Shown: positions 34,996 to 46,558 of the stretch, piece by piece | How the letters are laid out: every line of letters starts with the position of its first letter | How positions within the stretch are numbered: position 1 is the first letter of the stretch | Assembly: GCF_003573695.1 (NCBI RefSeq) | Contig: NW_020621603.1 | Coordinates: forward strand, 20,137,116 to 20,201,115 | Length of the DNA stretch: 64,000 bases | Direction of reading: 5' to 3' | Origin: Papaver somniferum | Taxonomy: Eukaryota; Streptophyta; Magnoliopsida; Ranunculales; Papaveraceae | The notes under the pieces: model-generated | The model's input: only the letters and a program-made list of their open reading frames with translations | Databases searched by the model: none | What the model was told of the DNA's origin: nothing | Program-made: the position numbers and the translations under genes

Positions 34996-36010
34996 TCAAC
35001 CAACAAAGCCAAGGTTAATCGACTTAGTTGTAAGGTTCTCAACATAAGACACACAATGGAGCCTTCACGGCAAAACATAGCAAGATGGATCAATGAAGAT
35101 CAATATCGTGGTTAACATACAAGGATCTATTCTATTTTTGCATCATTATATGCGTAACAACATAATAGACTTTATCCTTGTCACACAAAAGATTTAATCC
35201 TATTTTCCATAAATTACATGATTGCATAGGCATAACTTTTGTATATGTCAAAATTCCATTCGTCCTTTCATCAATAAGAATACCGATTCATGAACGACTT
35301 TACTTTTGACAGCAATATGGGACCTTCAAGTTCACGGACGCAAACAATACATATCCCATAAAAATATTGCAATATAACAAACAAAGAAAATACTGCAATA
35401 ATCATCATCCTCCAAATATTTTTAAAATTTAAAGCAATAAACCTAAAAAAAATAAACATAAGAAGATGAAACAAAAATAACTATGTGTAGTCACAATCAT
35501 TGCTATTCAAAGCACTAGTTATTCTTCCAACTAATCCAAAAAGAAGACTTACTAGGCATTGTAGATCTTTCTCAGGGCATCTACAGAAAACTCCTTTTTG
35601 TTATTGAAAAACCCATTGTTTATGGGATCGTTCAATTCCTCAAAAATGATCATCATCACGACAACCAGAAAGGAGATAGTTAGAGGAAGAACTTTTTCTA
35701 TTGATTGTAGACTTCTTATTTATCATCCTTGAGGAAGAAATTCCTTTGCATAGATGTACGTTGACTGCTTCTACTGTAATACTTTTAGTAGTGCCTCTAG
35801 TTACATGATCCATGAAAACGTATGAGAAGGAAGAAGATAAGAAGATTAAAAGTGTAAAACCCTAATTATTGACACAGTCTTCCACAGTTTAAGGATCCAC
35901 AAACAAAATTGTTAGTAGGATATTTAACAAACAAAGATACATACTTGAGCCACAAGATACAAAGCCTCAATCCTCTCAAGCTAAGAATGAGGATGCAGGC
36001 GTCTCCGAGC
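34996..36010 (-). other. Tail of the minus-strand copia element
   Basis: About 1 kb with no pol domain. Read on the minus strand it shows the words TATGGGATATGT and GTTTGCGTCCGTGAAC that also occur at 61979-62009 of the host copia. The 67-codon frame 35474-35271 resembles the frame 61872-62078 in parts, mostly hydrophobic; more likely conserved RNA than protein. Confidence 0.55.
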
Positions 36011-37363
36011 TCAACCAGAGACAAAGTGATCCAGATGCTCCCCTTGCTTGTCAAGGCTTGTTGCAAAAACAGGTTTCCTCCTTCTTATGATTCTGGAAGC
36101 ATTGGTTTTGCACGACCTTTGATTATCCAGATTCAACATATGCATGTTCTCTTGTAGTTTATAAATTCTCTTGTTCCTCTGCTTGAATCTCCAAGACGTG
36201 TTTTGAACATGATTTGCATCTCCACAAAACGAACAACCCGACGATCCTTTTTCTTGTTGAAGTGCCTTCTGTTTATTACAACTGCCATCCTTTGTTTTCC
36301 TATGACACTTAGGAGCATAGTTGACGATACCTGCAGTCTTGCTCTTAAATCCTAAACCATTGGTGTTTCCAAAGGATTTCTGACCAAATAACATTGCTGA
36401 GATTTTATCAGAACTTCCAGATAAAAGTTGAAGATCATCTTTAAGAGTATTAATCTCTTTTTCCTTTAGAAAAATGTTCCTGGTAAGTTGATCATTAAGA
36501 CAATCTATCTCAAGATCTTTCACTTGGATTAATGATTCTAGTTTCTTCAATAAAGCTTTTAATTGAATATTTTATTGAAGGACCTCTTTGTTTAAGAAAT
36601 CGAAAATCTCTGTGTCAGACTCAATTTCTGAATCAGATTTTGAGTGTATGGAGGCTTCTGCTGCGAGAGATGTAACTTCACATTCAACAGACGTATTCAA
36701 GACATCGACACAAGGAGATTTATCTTCTATAGAATCTTTAAAAGCAATAGCTGACAGTGGATGTTTATCACATCTAACGCTCCTCTTTATGAAATCCTTG
36801 ATCCTTTCTGTTAACAACGGTTTATTGAACTGATAACCAGATGAACAACACTCATCATCCCAAGATAAGTTAGAGGATTTACTTGTCTCGGAAACAGAGT
36901 TGAAAGCAAAGGTTTGAACAAAATTTGGATCACGAATTGTTACCTGTCCACATGAGGTATTCATGGAAGGAGTGCTGAGGTTGTTTCCTCCATTGATGAC
37001 TTGTTTCTTAGAAACATATCTCTTGTCTTCAAATACATTTTCTAAGATATCCCAGGCTTCTTTAGACTTAGTGCAAGTAGCAACATAGTACTGAAGATCT
37101 GGGGTAACAGCCTGTCTGATAGCATTTAATCCAAAGAAGTTTTGCATAATAACAAGAGATTCTTCAGGACTATAACTACCAACATCTTTTGGTATAGATA
37201 CATCGTCTTTTGTATTAACCGGAGGATTATAGCCGTTAACAATACATACCCAGGTTTGAAAATCACATGCTTGAAGATAAGCACACATTGCAACTTTCCA
37301 TGCTGAGTAGTTTGAGCCATCAAAGACTGATGGTACGTTAATAGAGATAACACCTTTGTCCAT
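36011..37363 (-). pseudogene. copia gag, minus-strand copy
   Basis: Starts MDKGVISINVPSVFDGSNYSAWK, the UBN2/DUF4219-type copia gag head, with ATPDLQYYV-like and CTKSKEAWDILENVFE motifs, as in the plus-strand copy at 46559. The middle capsid part is missing after EDKRYVSKK. One in-frame stop at 36572-36574 splits it from the C-terminal part (36550-36011). That part has a coiled-coil start (KKLESLIQVKDLEIDCL) and a degraded zinc knuckle CSFCGDANHVQNTS with the last Cys lost. Confidence 0.8.
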
Positions 37364-37415
37364 AGAGTCAAATCGCTACAAACACAGACTTGTTAGGTCT
37401 TAAACGTGTTTGCCT

Positions 37416-37427
37416 GCTCTGATACCA
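37416..37427 (-). other. Initiator-Met primer-binding site, minus-strand copia
   Basis: Minus-strand TGGTATCAGAGC, complementary to the plant initiator tRNA-Met 3' end, two bases inside the LTR. Confidence 0.88.
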
Positions 37428-38555
37428 ATTGAAAAAGCGGGGGTCTAACAACACCACCCAATATTTCTCTTAGCAATATGTATGGACTAACTCAGAAATA
37501 CTTTGCTAGAGAATCAACTAGGCAGTCAGTCTCAATCTAGATAAAAGTATCTCAAGGAGTTAATATCTCTCTCTTGATTTGATTTCTACTCAAGCTAAAA
37601 TCAATAGAGTCTTTATCAAATACAAGGAATAACTTGGACGGTACCAAAGACCAATGTCCAAGGATCAATCAATATCAATCAACAACCAAAGGTTGGATTT
37701 CCAATTGATGATCACGAACGCACAACCTGTATTATTTCTACTATATAAAATATAATACGGAAAAGAAATAACACAGACACCAGAAGTTTTGTTAACGAGG
37801 AAACCGCAAATGCAGAAAAACCCAGGGACCTAGTCCAGATTGAATACACATTGTATTAAGCCGCTACAGACACTAGCCTAATGCAAACTAACTTCGGACT
37901 GATCTATAGTTGAACCCCTACCAATCTCCCACTGATACAAGGTACAGTTGTACTCCTACGCCTCTGGTCCCAGCAGGACACTGCGTACTTAATTCCCTTA
38001 TCTGATCTCACCCACAACTAAGAGTTGCTGCAACCCAAAATCACAGACTTGATAATAAACCAATCTGTCTCACACAGAAAAGTCTATCGAAAGGATAAAT
38101 TTGTCTCCCACAGATAAACCCTAGGTTTTGTTCCGTCTTTAGATATAAAATCAAGGTAACAGGAACCAATTGATAATCCGGACTTATATTCCCGAAGAAC
38201 ATCCTAGATTAATCAATCACCTCTCTACAATCCTTCCTGACTACACAAGCGGATTGTCGAAGAATCAAAAATAGTGAGACGAAGATGTTTGTGACTTCTT
38301 TATCTTTCCTATCGGAGAACTCTCACGATCTCAAGTCAATCAATCGATTGTACTCGTACGATAGAAGATGCAAGATCAGATCACACAACTACGATAAAAG
38401 TAGTATCGGTCTGGCTTCACAATCCAAATGAAGTCTTTAAGTCGTTAACTCGAGTTTAGAGAAGAAACTCAAGAGTTGATGGAGATCGACTCTAGCGAGC
38501 GCACTAGTAGCACACAGACGTGTGGGGATTAAGTTTTTCTCTGCTAGATGTCTCC

Positions 38556-38563
38556 TATATATA
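38556..38563 (-). promoter_or_regulatory. Probable TATA box, minus-strand copia LTR
   Basis: TATATATA followed on the minus strand by GGAGACA, aligned with the TATATAAAGGAGACA of the host copia LTR at 5884. Confidence 0.45.
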
Positions 38564-39039
38564 GCCTTTCAAATCAGGGTTTTTCCTTAGGTACAAAGCA
38601 AACTCTATCCACTGTTAGATGAAAACCTGATTTAGATTCAAGCCAATATCTCTCAACCGTTAGATCGAAAGACATAGCTTGTCACACACACTTGGATACA
38701 CGTTTACTGGTTTTGAGAAAACCATGCCCAAGCGAGTACACGTATGTTGGTTCAACATGATAACCCAAAAGGTCAACCATATGAGCATCTCATATTAATC
38801 ATGTTCTTCTTCACCATAACTAGTTCAATTGACTCAAATGAACTAGTTAAGAGTTGTTCAATTTCTATGAGATCTTATGTAACTACACAAGACACAATTG
38901 AAACAAAGATGATTCGATTCGATTAGAATCGACTAATGAACATTATAGCCACGGTTTGCATAAAGCATTCCTTAATAATTAAAGTTTCATGTTCAGAGCA
39001 CATCTTTAGATCATAACCTCTTAAGTTCACAAACAAGTT

Positions 39040-39240
39040 CGCGGACTTAAGTTAATCAGTTGAGTTTTCCAAACTCAGTAGAAATTCCCGGGTCGAGAAC
39101 TTCCGCCAGTTCGCGGATTGGGTTCGCGGACTTAGCACACAAACGAGTTTTGGAAATCCCAGCAAAAATTCTCGGTCGAGAACTTCCGTCAGTTCGCGGA
39201 CTGAGTCTGCGGACTGGGTTCGCGGACTTGGCAAGTCAAT
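39040..39240 (-). repeat. Degenerate tandem of GTTCGCGGACT words
   Basis: GTTCGCGGACT or GTTCGCGGATT occurs at least five times, with AACTTCCG(C/T)CAGTTCGCGG present twice about 75 bp apart. Lies in the copia LTR upstream of its TATA region, so it may be an enhancer-like array. Confidence 0.6.
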
Positions 39241-39847
39241 TCCACAATACTACCGATTTCTCTTGATCAACAAAGTTTGAAAAATTCGGTTCGAGGAATA
39301 CATGGTTATATAATCTAAACTCTCATTTCAATCATTGAAACATTCTCAGAGCGCGAGGTTCAGTCGTGAATAACAACAGACCTTTCTCGTTAGAGCAATT
39401 TCCAAAGTGATTGAAACTTTCATGACTTTCGTCACTAGGTGAAGATAAACCTGATCAAAGCGAAACGCTTTACTAACACATGATTTCGAGTAAAAGATAA
39501 GCAATGAATACTCAGCTCGAAATATCAAGTGTATATGATCTAGTCTATATACCATACGACTTTTATCTCATAAGAAGTAGGAGAAGAATATATAGACTTT
39601 CGAGTGATAGATAAGTTCAAGTCTTCACATACTTTTTGTTGATGAAGTTCCACGGTTCCTTGGTGTAGATATTCGTCATTGTCGTTGAATCACCATGAAG
39701 TCCTTGAGCTCAACTACACTTTTCCTATCCTAGTTCGAGTCTTAGCTAATAGGCTAGAAATCAAGACTTTATAGTTTTGATCACTAACATTGACAAACAT
39801 GCTTGATATAGCAACGTATGCGAGGTTGACCGAGATATTCTCTAACA

Positions 39848-41315
39848 CTGTTACAATAGCTCAGTTGTGAAAGATCTACCGCAATTTCAACAGTGTATGA
39901 CTGCTAGTGCGACTGTTTTGAACAACCTATATGTTCTTCGTGTTCTTGAATTTTGCAGCAGCAGGTAACTTTCTGAAACTTGTAATTTTTTTCGATTCTA
40001 CAGTATCTATTCTATCCTAGGCTCTCCATATGCCCTCTCTTGACCTCCCAGCAGCCTATATATACACAACAAGGTCCATAAATCTCGATGAAATCTCTCT
40101 TTCTCCTCTTCAACAAGTTACGGGTTTTCTTTCTTTGTTTTGAGAATTATTTCCATGTCTTTCTTCTTCACACATATTATGCTTCCATTTTTAACCCAAA
40201 TCTTCTGTATTTGATGAATGAATCCTCAGGGAATATATTCTGCCTTATTTACTCCCCATAACTTCCAAAAGAACAACCAAACTATCCCGAGATAACTCCG
40301 ATAAACTGTTTTATGAAATCTCCTTAACTCTTCGATCCAAAGGAAACTATCAATCCGGTTTAATCCCCACCGACTAATGCCAATCCAATTATGCAACAAA
40401 CTCCGGTTAAATCTCCCAAAACCATCACAGAATCTTTGTATATCTCCTTTGCTCTGTTTCGGTCCAAACGGCTTGTCAAGCCAAACTGGATCCAATCCAA
40501 CTTATATATTTTCGTTTTACTTATTTAACAGGCCCATCCGAGTTAAATCCAACGATTGAATCTCGTTAAATACTTTCCAAAATTCATCACAGTGTCTTCG
40601 TATATACCTCCAACAACTGTTTTATCGTGAACCGATTATCCAACTAATTCCAATCGAATAAATCCATCATACCAACCCTGTTTAGCTTATTCAAGTCCAT
40701 CCCAACTAGTTTCGACGATTGAATCTCTCCGAAAGGCCTCAAATAATCCAACCCTAATTCTGTCTGTAACTGTCCAAACTTTCCCGCCAAATTTTTATTT
40801 TGAAATTGTTGAAAATGACTGCCCCTTATCCGATTCCGGTGTCCCTTTAGAAAATTGGGGTACATTTAGCAATTCTTGGGGTGCGAATAGCAATTCATGG
40901 GGTACAAAGATAAATTTTGGGTTGTAGATAGTGAAAACTCCTGGGTGCCTTTATCAACTCTTCTGGAAAGGTTCAAACACCACTTTTCGAATTCTTCCAC
41001 CATTAGCAGCCGTCCCTTACCTCTCATATCCACTTCTTTACTTCAATTTATTTTCATCACTAAAGCTGCCATACTTTTGAGACATAACTCGCATCACTAA
41101 ACCCGACATGCTTTTCAGATAGAGATGAAGAAATAAAAGCAAATAATGAGGAATAATTCGCTCCAACAGTAATGACACTTTAGCCCTTTTAAGCGACGTT
41201 TCTTTTTCTTTTGCTCCAAAGTACCTAAAACTCAAAATTAACCATAAATATATAATTTACAAGTAAACTTAGCAAAGAAAGCATAAATAATAGATAAATA
41301 TCACGGTACCTATCA
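39848..41315 (-). repeat. 5' LTR of Athila element 1, outer part
   Basis: Matches about 6577-8072. Ends TATCA followed by the CTTTA duplication. A TATA-like run lies at 40057-40064. Confidence 0.86.
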
Positions 41316-41332
41316 CTTTAACCTTATGTTTC
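41316..41332 (+). repeat. Host copia 5' LTR, short piece after Athila element 1
   Basis: Begins with the second CTTTA, then ACCTTATGTTTC. It continues the LTR text of 5974 and stops where an inverted LTR fragment begins. Confidence 0.6.
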
Positions 41333-42055
41333 TGAAAAAGTGGGGGAACAACAACCTCACCCAATATTTCGATTAGAAATATGTATGGACTAACTCTAAT
41401 ATACTTTCTAGAGAATCAACTAGACATTCAGACTCAATCTAGATAAAAGTATATCAAAGAGTTAATATCTCTATCTCTCAATTTGATCTTTACTCAAGCA
41501 AACGGAAATCTGTGAGTCTTTATCAAATACTAGAGAGATAAACTTGGATGGTACCAAAGACTAATATCCAAGTATCAATCAATGTAATTCAACAACCAAA
41601 GGTTGGATATTCTAATTAATTGATGTTAACGCACAACCTGTGATATTTCAATTATATAACAAAATATAATGCGGAATAGAAATAACACAACACCAGGAGT
41701 TTTGTTAACGAGGAAACCACAAATGCAGAAAAACCCCGGGACCTAGTCCAGATTGAACACCACACTGAATTAAGCCTCTACAGACACTAGCCTACTACAA
41801 ACTAACTTCGGTCTGGACTGTAGTTGAACCCAAACCAATCTCACACTGATCCAAGGTACAATTATTCTCCTACGTCTCTGATCCCAACAGGATACTACGC
41901 ACTTGATTCCCTTAACTGATCTCACCCGCAACTAAGAGTTGCTACGACCCAAAGTCGAAGACTTTAATAAACAAATTTGTATCACACAAAAAAGTCTATG
42001 ATGATAGATAAATTTGTCTCCCACAGATAAACCTAAGAGTTTTGTTCCGCATAGA
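41333..42055 (-). repeat. Inverted copia LTR fragment
   Basis: Starts TGAAAAAGTGGGGG like the LTR end at 37430 and reads as a minus-strand copia LTR for about 715 bp up to GTTTTGTTCCG. Its part 41403-42026 mirrors 42056-42681. It replaces the LTR section expected here. Whether it is a truncated insertion or an inverted duplication cannot be decided; no duplication is seen at its edges. Confidence 0.7.
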
Positions 42056-42681
42056 CTGTGGGAGACAGATTTATCTATCATCATATACTTTTCTGTGTGA
42101 TGCAGATTTGTTAATTAAAGTCTTCGACTTTGGGTCGTAGAAACTCTTGGTTATGGGTGAGATCATCTAATGGAATCAAGTGCGTAGTATCCTGCTGGCA
42201 TCAGAGACGTAAGGAGCACAACTGTACCTTGAATCAGCGTGATATTGATTAGGGTTCAACTACAGTCCAGACCGAAATTAGTTTTTAGTAGGCTAGTGTC
42301 TGTAACGACTTAATACAGTGTGGTGTTCAATCTGGACTAGGTCCCGGGGTTTTTCTGCATTTGCGGTTTCCTCGTTGACAAAATTTCTGGTGTCCGTGTT
42401 ATTTCTATTTCGCATTATATTTTGTAATATAATTGAAATATCACAGGTTGTGCTTTAAGATCAATCAATTAGAATATCCAACCTTTGGTTGTTGATTTAA
42501 ATTGATTGACACTTGGACATTGGTATTTGGTACCATCCAAGTTTATCTCTCTAGTATTTGATAAAGACTCGCAGATTTCCATTTGCTTGAGTAAAGATAA
42601 AATCGAGAGATTGAGATATTAACTCTTTGATATACTTTTATCTAGATTGAGTCTGAATGTCTAGTTGACTCTCTAGAAAGT
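42056..42681 (+). repeat. Host copia 5' LTR segment, right arm of the inverted repeat
   Basis: Plus-strand LTR text from CTGTGGGAGAC to CTCTAGAAAGT. It ends at the AAAGT duplication (42677-42681) of the solo LTR. The conserved copia block lies inverted at 42326-42384. Confidence 0.8.
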
Positions 42682-43599
42682 TGTGAGTGGGGAAAAACGA
42701 TTTACTGGTTTTTATGGAATTGAAGAGTCGACCGTGTGGAGACTCCTTGAACCAAGCGAAATATTGAACCTCACACAGATGCACTGCAAGAAGGGAGTGC
42801 TTTAAGTTCGAGAGATCAATCTTTAAGACCCCGGTCTAAACCAAGAACTATGGCCGTTCCAGAGTCAATTCGGTCACAAGAGAGGATGGGTTGATCTGTA
42901 GGAGGGAAGCTGAGAAATGCGTGAGATTAATGGTGATCTGAGATTGTAGGTGTGTTGTGAATTCAGCGTGAAAATGCTCTGAATGATTGAATTTTGCTCG
43001 ATTGAGAGTAATTTTTGTGAGTTCGTGTAGACGAAAGATTGTTCGTATGAACTTTGATGAGAAATTGCTCGTTTGGGCGAATGTTGTTCGATTGTTCGAA
43101 AAACCTCTATCTTTTCAATCAGGATTCAGAGACATTTTATAATGCCGTAGTTGAAAACACCATGATCCCATGAAGTGTGACAGTTGCTGGAATCAGAGAG
43201 TGGGAAATGGGGAAATCGTGTTAAAACCAATTACTCATCGTGCGGAGACTTGGTTAACTTTCCACCTACTACTTTGCTGACTCTTTCAACTGATTGCACA
43301 ACTTTCTCACATTCTCATCGTTGGTGAACACACGTGATGTAGACCACCAGATGAAAACCCTAGTTAGTATCCCCCCATGTGACACGATTGAAATCTCGTG
43401 ATTGTGGAGTCAGTTGATGACTTTATGGAACGATGAGTCCATGTATTGCTGAGTTGAACGTGATTATTAGCAAATGTTTCGAAACTCATAAATTTAATGT
43501 GTCTGCTGAGACGAGGTATCATCATAACCTAAGATGAGCAAAATTGTGTTGCTAAATTTTTGAATATTGATAGTTGAACCAATATTCTTTGATTTAAGC

Positions 43600-43690
43600 A
43601 AATGTTGCTAGTTTGAGCGAATATTGCTAATTGAGTAAATATTGCCGGTTCGAGCGAATATTGCTAGTTTGAACAAATATTGTTCTTTTG
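43600..43690 (-). repeat. Short tandem of about 20-24 bp
   Basis: GAGCGAATATTGCTA-like words repeated four to five times (TTGCTAGTTTGAGCGAATA and variants), inside the solo LTR. Confidence 0.65.
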
Positions 43691-44429
43691 ATGAATTGTT
43701 GGTAGCTGGATCAAATAAAATATTAATTTAAGTTACTGACTGCTGAGTCGAGAAAAATAAATACGAATGTTAATCATGGAATCAACATAAAATTATCAGA
43801 GTGTTCGAATCTGCACAGAATCACGTTTCTGCAGAGCTCTGGATTCAAAACCCTAATTTTACCGAAATGATGATTTATTGCAAATCAACACGGGACCGGC
43901 TACATGGGATGACGGGTTCACCATATAACGCCCAGATGCTCGAATGAGAAATAAATACCAAAGTCTCTTGAGGATCAGTTGGTGAAAGAATGATTAAATG
44001 CTCGTTTAATCATTTACTGAAATAATGCTCGTGTGAGCAACAAATTATAAAACCTGATATAGAAAATATGAGGGGACGACCAAGAGGTCATGAGACCGGA
44101 TCTTGATGGTCGTGGGACCAGTAGATGGTCGTTTGAGCGAACTTCCAATTGTTTGGAAAGAGTTCGAACCTAATATGAGCAACTGAGAAAATTAGGTTAA
44201 AATCATTAAAAGATGCGGGACCAGCTATTTGCAAGCCTCAGGGTCACCCTTGGTCGGTCAAGGAGATGTGTCCGTGTCATCATAGTGTTCGTGCTTCAGT
44301 CCTGAGAATTTTGATGTTTTCTGATGCACGTTTGAGCAACATTTGGAGAAAATATGCAAAATCCATGGTTTTGCTAAAACCGGCAAAAATACATGAGATG
44401 ATGAAAATAATAAATAAACAAGGAATCAC

Positions 44430-45480
44430 AAGGTGTGGGACTGGCCACGGCTAGGGCATGGATGGCCGGATGACACGCGGTCCCACATGCTTTTCCCAGT
44501 TTTATGTGATTTTATGTATTTTTCTATGATTTAAAGGAAATTCCATGAAACTGGAGAGTTTGGCGAAATAGGGAACTTCCATGAGATGAGAGACATAAAT
44601 TAAAATATAAAATAGGGAATGGGAGTGTGGGACCGACAATGGCTGTGGCATGGCCGACCGGCCAATGGGCGCGGGACCCAAGGCACTCTTCCCAATTTTA
44701 TGTAATTTTGATGATTTTAGATAATTTTTCATAAAATCAAAGGGATTTGTTGAAAACCAAGATATTTTGTTGAAATCAGGGAGTTTTCATGAAATCAGGA
44801 AACCAAACACCATATAATAATAAAATAATGGGCGTGTGGGACCGACTAGGGCATGGCCGGCCGGCTAGAGCCCGGTCCCACAAGTTTTCCTAATTTTTTT
44901 TTTAATATTTTCCATGATTTTAGAGAAAATACATGAAATTAGGTAATTTTAGGGAAAATTCATAAAATCAAGGAATTTTCATAATTTGAGTGAAATAATA
45001 AAATAATGGAGACGTGAGGTGTGGGACCGGCCAAGGCCAAGGCATGACCGGTCGGCCGGCGGTCCCACGATACCTTTCCCTAATTTTATTATTTTTGATA
45101 AAATCATGTGATTTAGATAAAAATACATGAAATTAGGTAATTTTCATGATTTTGGGGAAAATTCATAAAATCAAGGAATTTTCATAATTTGAGAGAAATA
45201 ATAAAATAATGGAGACGTGAGGTGTGGGACCGGCCACCTCCAAGACATGGCCGGCTAGTGCTCGGTCCCGCGACACCTTTCCCTAATTTTATTATTTTTT
45301 GATAAAATCATGTGATTTAGATAATTTCTTTGAAATAAAGAAAATTTGCTCGAACGAGAGGATTTTCTAGAGATTGTGAAAATAGTAAAAATATGGTAAA
45401 ACATAAAATTGGGCGTGAGACTAGTCACGACATGACTGGCCGGCTGGTGAGCCTAGTCCCCTGGCGCTTTTTTTTAATAT
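44430..45480 (-). repeat. Tandem array of about 195-bp units with GC-rich hairpins
   Basis: Six unit starts, GTGTGGGACC(G) or a close variant, near 44436, 44629, 44836, 45020, 45222 and 45412, spacing 184-207 bp. Each unit has GTGGGACCG, a GGCATGGCCGGCCGG-like centre and a returning CGGTCCCAC, an inverted repeat that would form a hairpin, set in an AT-rich background with runs such as TAATTTTATTATTTTT. The LTR at 62442-64000 has the same units in the opposite orientation near 63390, 63670 and 63860. Confidence 0.82.
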
Positions 45481-45714
45481 TTTATTATTATTATTTTCCC
45501 TTCCTATTTTGCATAGGTTCCCTCGTTCTTTCGTATTTTTAAAAATGCTCGTTCGTGCATTCAAAATGCTGGTCTTTGCATTATCTGCTAATTACACTTG
45601 AACCATTTTTGTCAGGGATTATTCGATGCTCATATGCCTGTTTCGTTGAATATTTATTACTAACCTGTGGAATTCTGCTGGGAAGAACCACATATTGAAG
45701 TAACGAAATATAAC

Positions 45715-45860
45715 GAGGAATCGTAGAATATTGATGAATATTCAGGCGATTAATTGACGACTTGTAGAATATTGCTGGATATTTAGACGATGGCTCGTAG
45801 AATATTGTTGGATATTCATGCGATGGCTCGTAGAATATTGCTGGATATTCAGGCGATTTA
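45715..45860 (-). repeat. Tandem of about 36-40 bp, four units
   Basis: Units of the form TCGTAGAATATTGCTGGAT followed by ATTCAGGCGAT. Two middle units are nearly identical. Confidence 0.8.
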
Positions 45861-46054
45861 AGATAATTAATTGCTGGCTCTGTACTAGAAGGGATTCCTG
45901 TCTAGGAGCATTAATTATCAGAGGGTTGAGCAATATGAACTTGCTGGAGTGTCATATTCCTCTTGCATAGTCATGGAAAATCTGGTTACATCCCGAAGAC
46001 GTTGTCGCTCTATACTAGCAGACATGCTGTCTAGGAGCCGCCCAATCTTTCGAT

Positions 46055-46385
46055 TTTATACAGTATGAGATGTATCGTGGCCTCAGCTGAGAGACTGCAC
46101 ATCTTCATCTTCTCTGAGAGACTTTCTCCATCAGAGGTGGCATGAGATTTCATGCACAAATACATGAGTCTCGATACTCATCCGATTACCGGATCCGGAG
46201 TAATTACTGAAATTGCTCAGTATTCATGAGATGTGTCGTGGCCTCAGCTGAGAGACTACACATCTACACGTACTCTGAGAGACAGCCTTCTCAGCCAGAG
46301 ATTTATGACATGAGCTTTCATGCTTTAATGAGAGACATGAGTCTCAATACTCATCCGGTTGCCGAATTTGGAGTATATTTTTACA
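46055..46385 (-). repeat. Duplication of about 165 bp
   Basis: GAGATGTGTCGTGGCCTCAG (46229) repeats GAGATGTATCGTGGCCTCAG (46068), with following text similar through ACTCATCCGGTTGCCG versus ACTCATCCGATTACCG. The other LTR of this family at 62442 shows one copy. Confidence 0.75.
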
Positions 46386-46418
46386 ATTCTACCCTTTGTC
46401 GAAAATCCACCATCTACA

Positions 46419-46507
46419 AAAGTATATTGGAGTTAGTCCATACAGATTGCTAATCGAAATATTAGGTGAGGTTGTTAGACCCCCGTTTTTTAAATTGGTA
46501 TCAGAGC
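46419..46507 (+). repeat. Host copia 5' LTR end and primer-binding site
   Basis: Text after the second AAAGT continues the LTR to TTTTTTAA at 46493 (terminal CA mutated). The initiator-Met primer site TGGTATCAGAGC is at 46496-46507. Confidence 0.85.
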
Positions 46508-46558
46508 AGGCAAACACGTTAAAACCTCAAAAGTATGTGTTTGTAGCGATCTGACTCT

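Larger units (their letters stand above)
34996..39847 (-). mobile_element. Minus-strand copia element with gag and no pol, 3' LTR lost
   Basis: 5' LTR 39847-37430 (begins TGTTAGAG), initiator-Met primer site, gag (37363-36011), then a non-coding tail to about 34996. The tail is homologous to 61053-62441 of the host copia. No protease, integrase, RT or 3' LTR is seen and no left target duplication is found, so the left end is a deletion into the Athila LTR. Confidence 0.75.
37430..39847 (-). repeat. 5' LTR of the minus-strand copia element
   Basis: 2418 bp, TGAAAAAGCGGGGG...CTCTAACA. Contains the conserved block at 37788-37852 and a run of repeated GTTCGCGGACT words at 39040-39240, a short degenerate tandem. 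Confidence 0.85.
5975..41315 (-). mobile_element. Athila-like Ty3/gypsy element 1 (family A), heavily nested
   Basis: Minus-strand element bounded by TGATG...TATCA and by perfect 5-bp duplications CTTTA at 5970-5974 and 41316-41320. Order on the minus strand: 5' LTR (41315-39848 and 34995-34416), primer site (34410-34393), leader, gag, protease, RT, RNase H, integrase (down to 8876), polypurine tract (8088-8073), 3' LTR (8072-5975). The lineage is assigned from the tRNA-Asp-like primer site and the RT/protease text typical of Athila (FPLPFIDQMLERL, DLGASVN). Insertions inside: chromovirus LTR 14424-33749, SINE 34049-34369, copia about 34996-39847. Net length without them is about 10.8 kb. No env-like ORF is visible between integrase and the 3' LTR. 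Confidence 0.88.
42682..46418 (-). mobile_element. Tat-type solo LTR, 3.7 kb, with internal tandem arrays
   Basis: Begins TGTGAGTGGGG, ends CATCTACA, flanked by perfect AAAGT (42677-42681, 46419-46423). On the minus strand it starts TGTAGATGGTGGATTTTCG, as does the LTR at 62442, and shares about 18 of these bases with the Tat element 1 and 2 LTRs. No internal region, so solo. It contains four tandem arrays listed separately and no supported gene. Confidence 0.87.

Noticed and set aside
44430..45480. CRISPR-like array (regular repeats)
   Set aside because: Units are about 195 bp without spacer/repeat structure, in a plant LTR; ordinary tandem repeat with hairpins.
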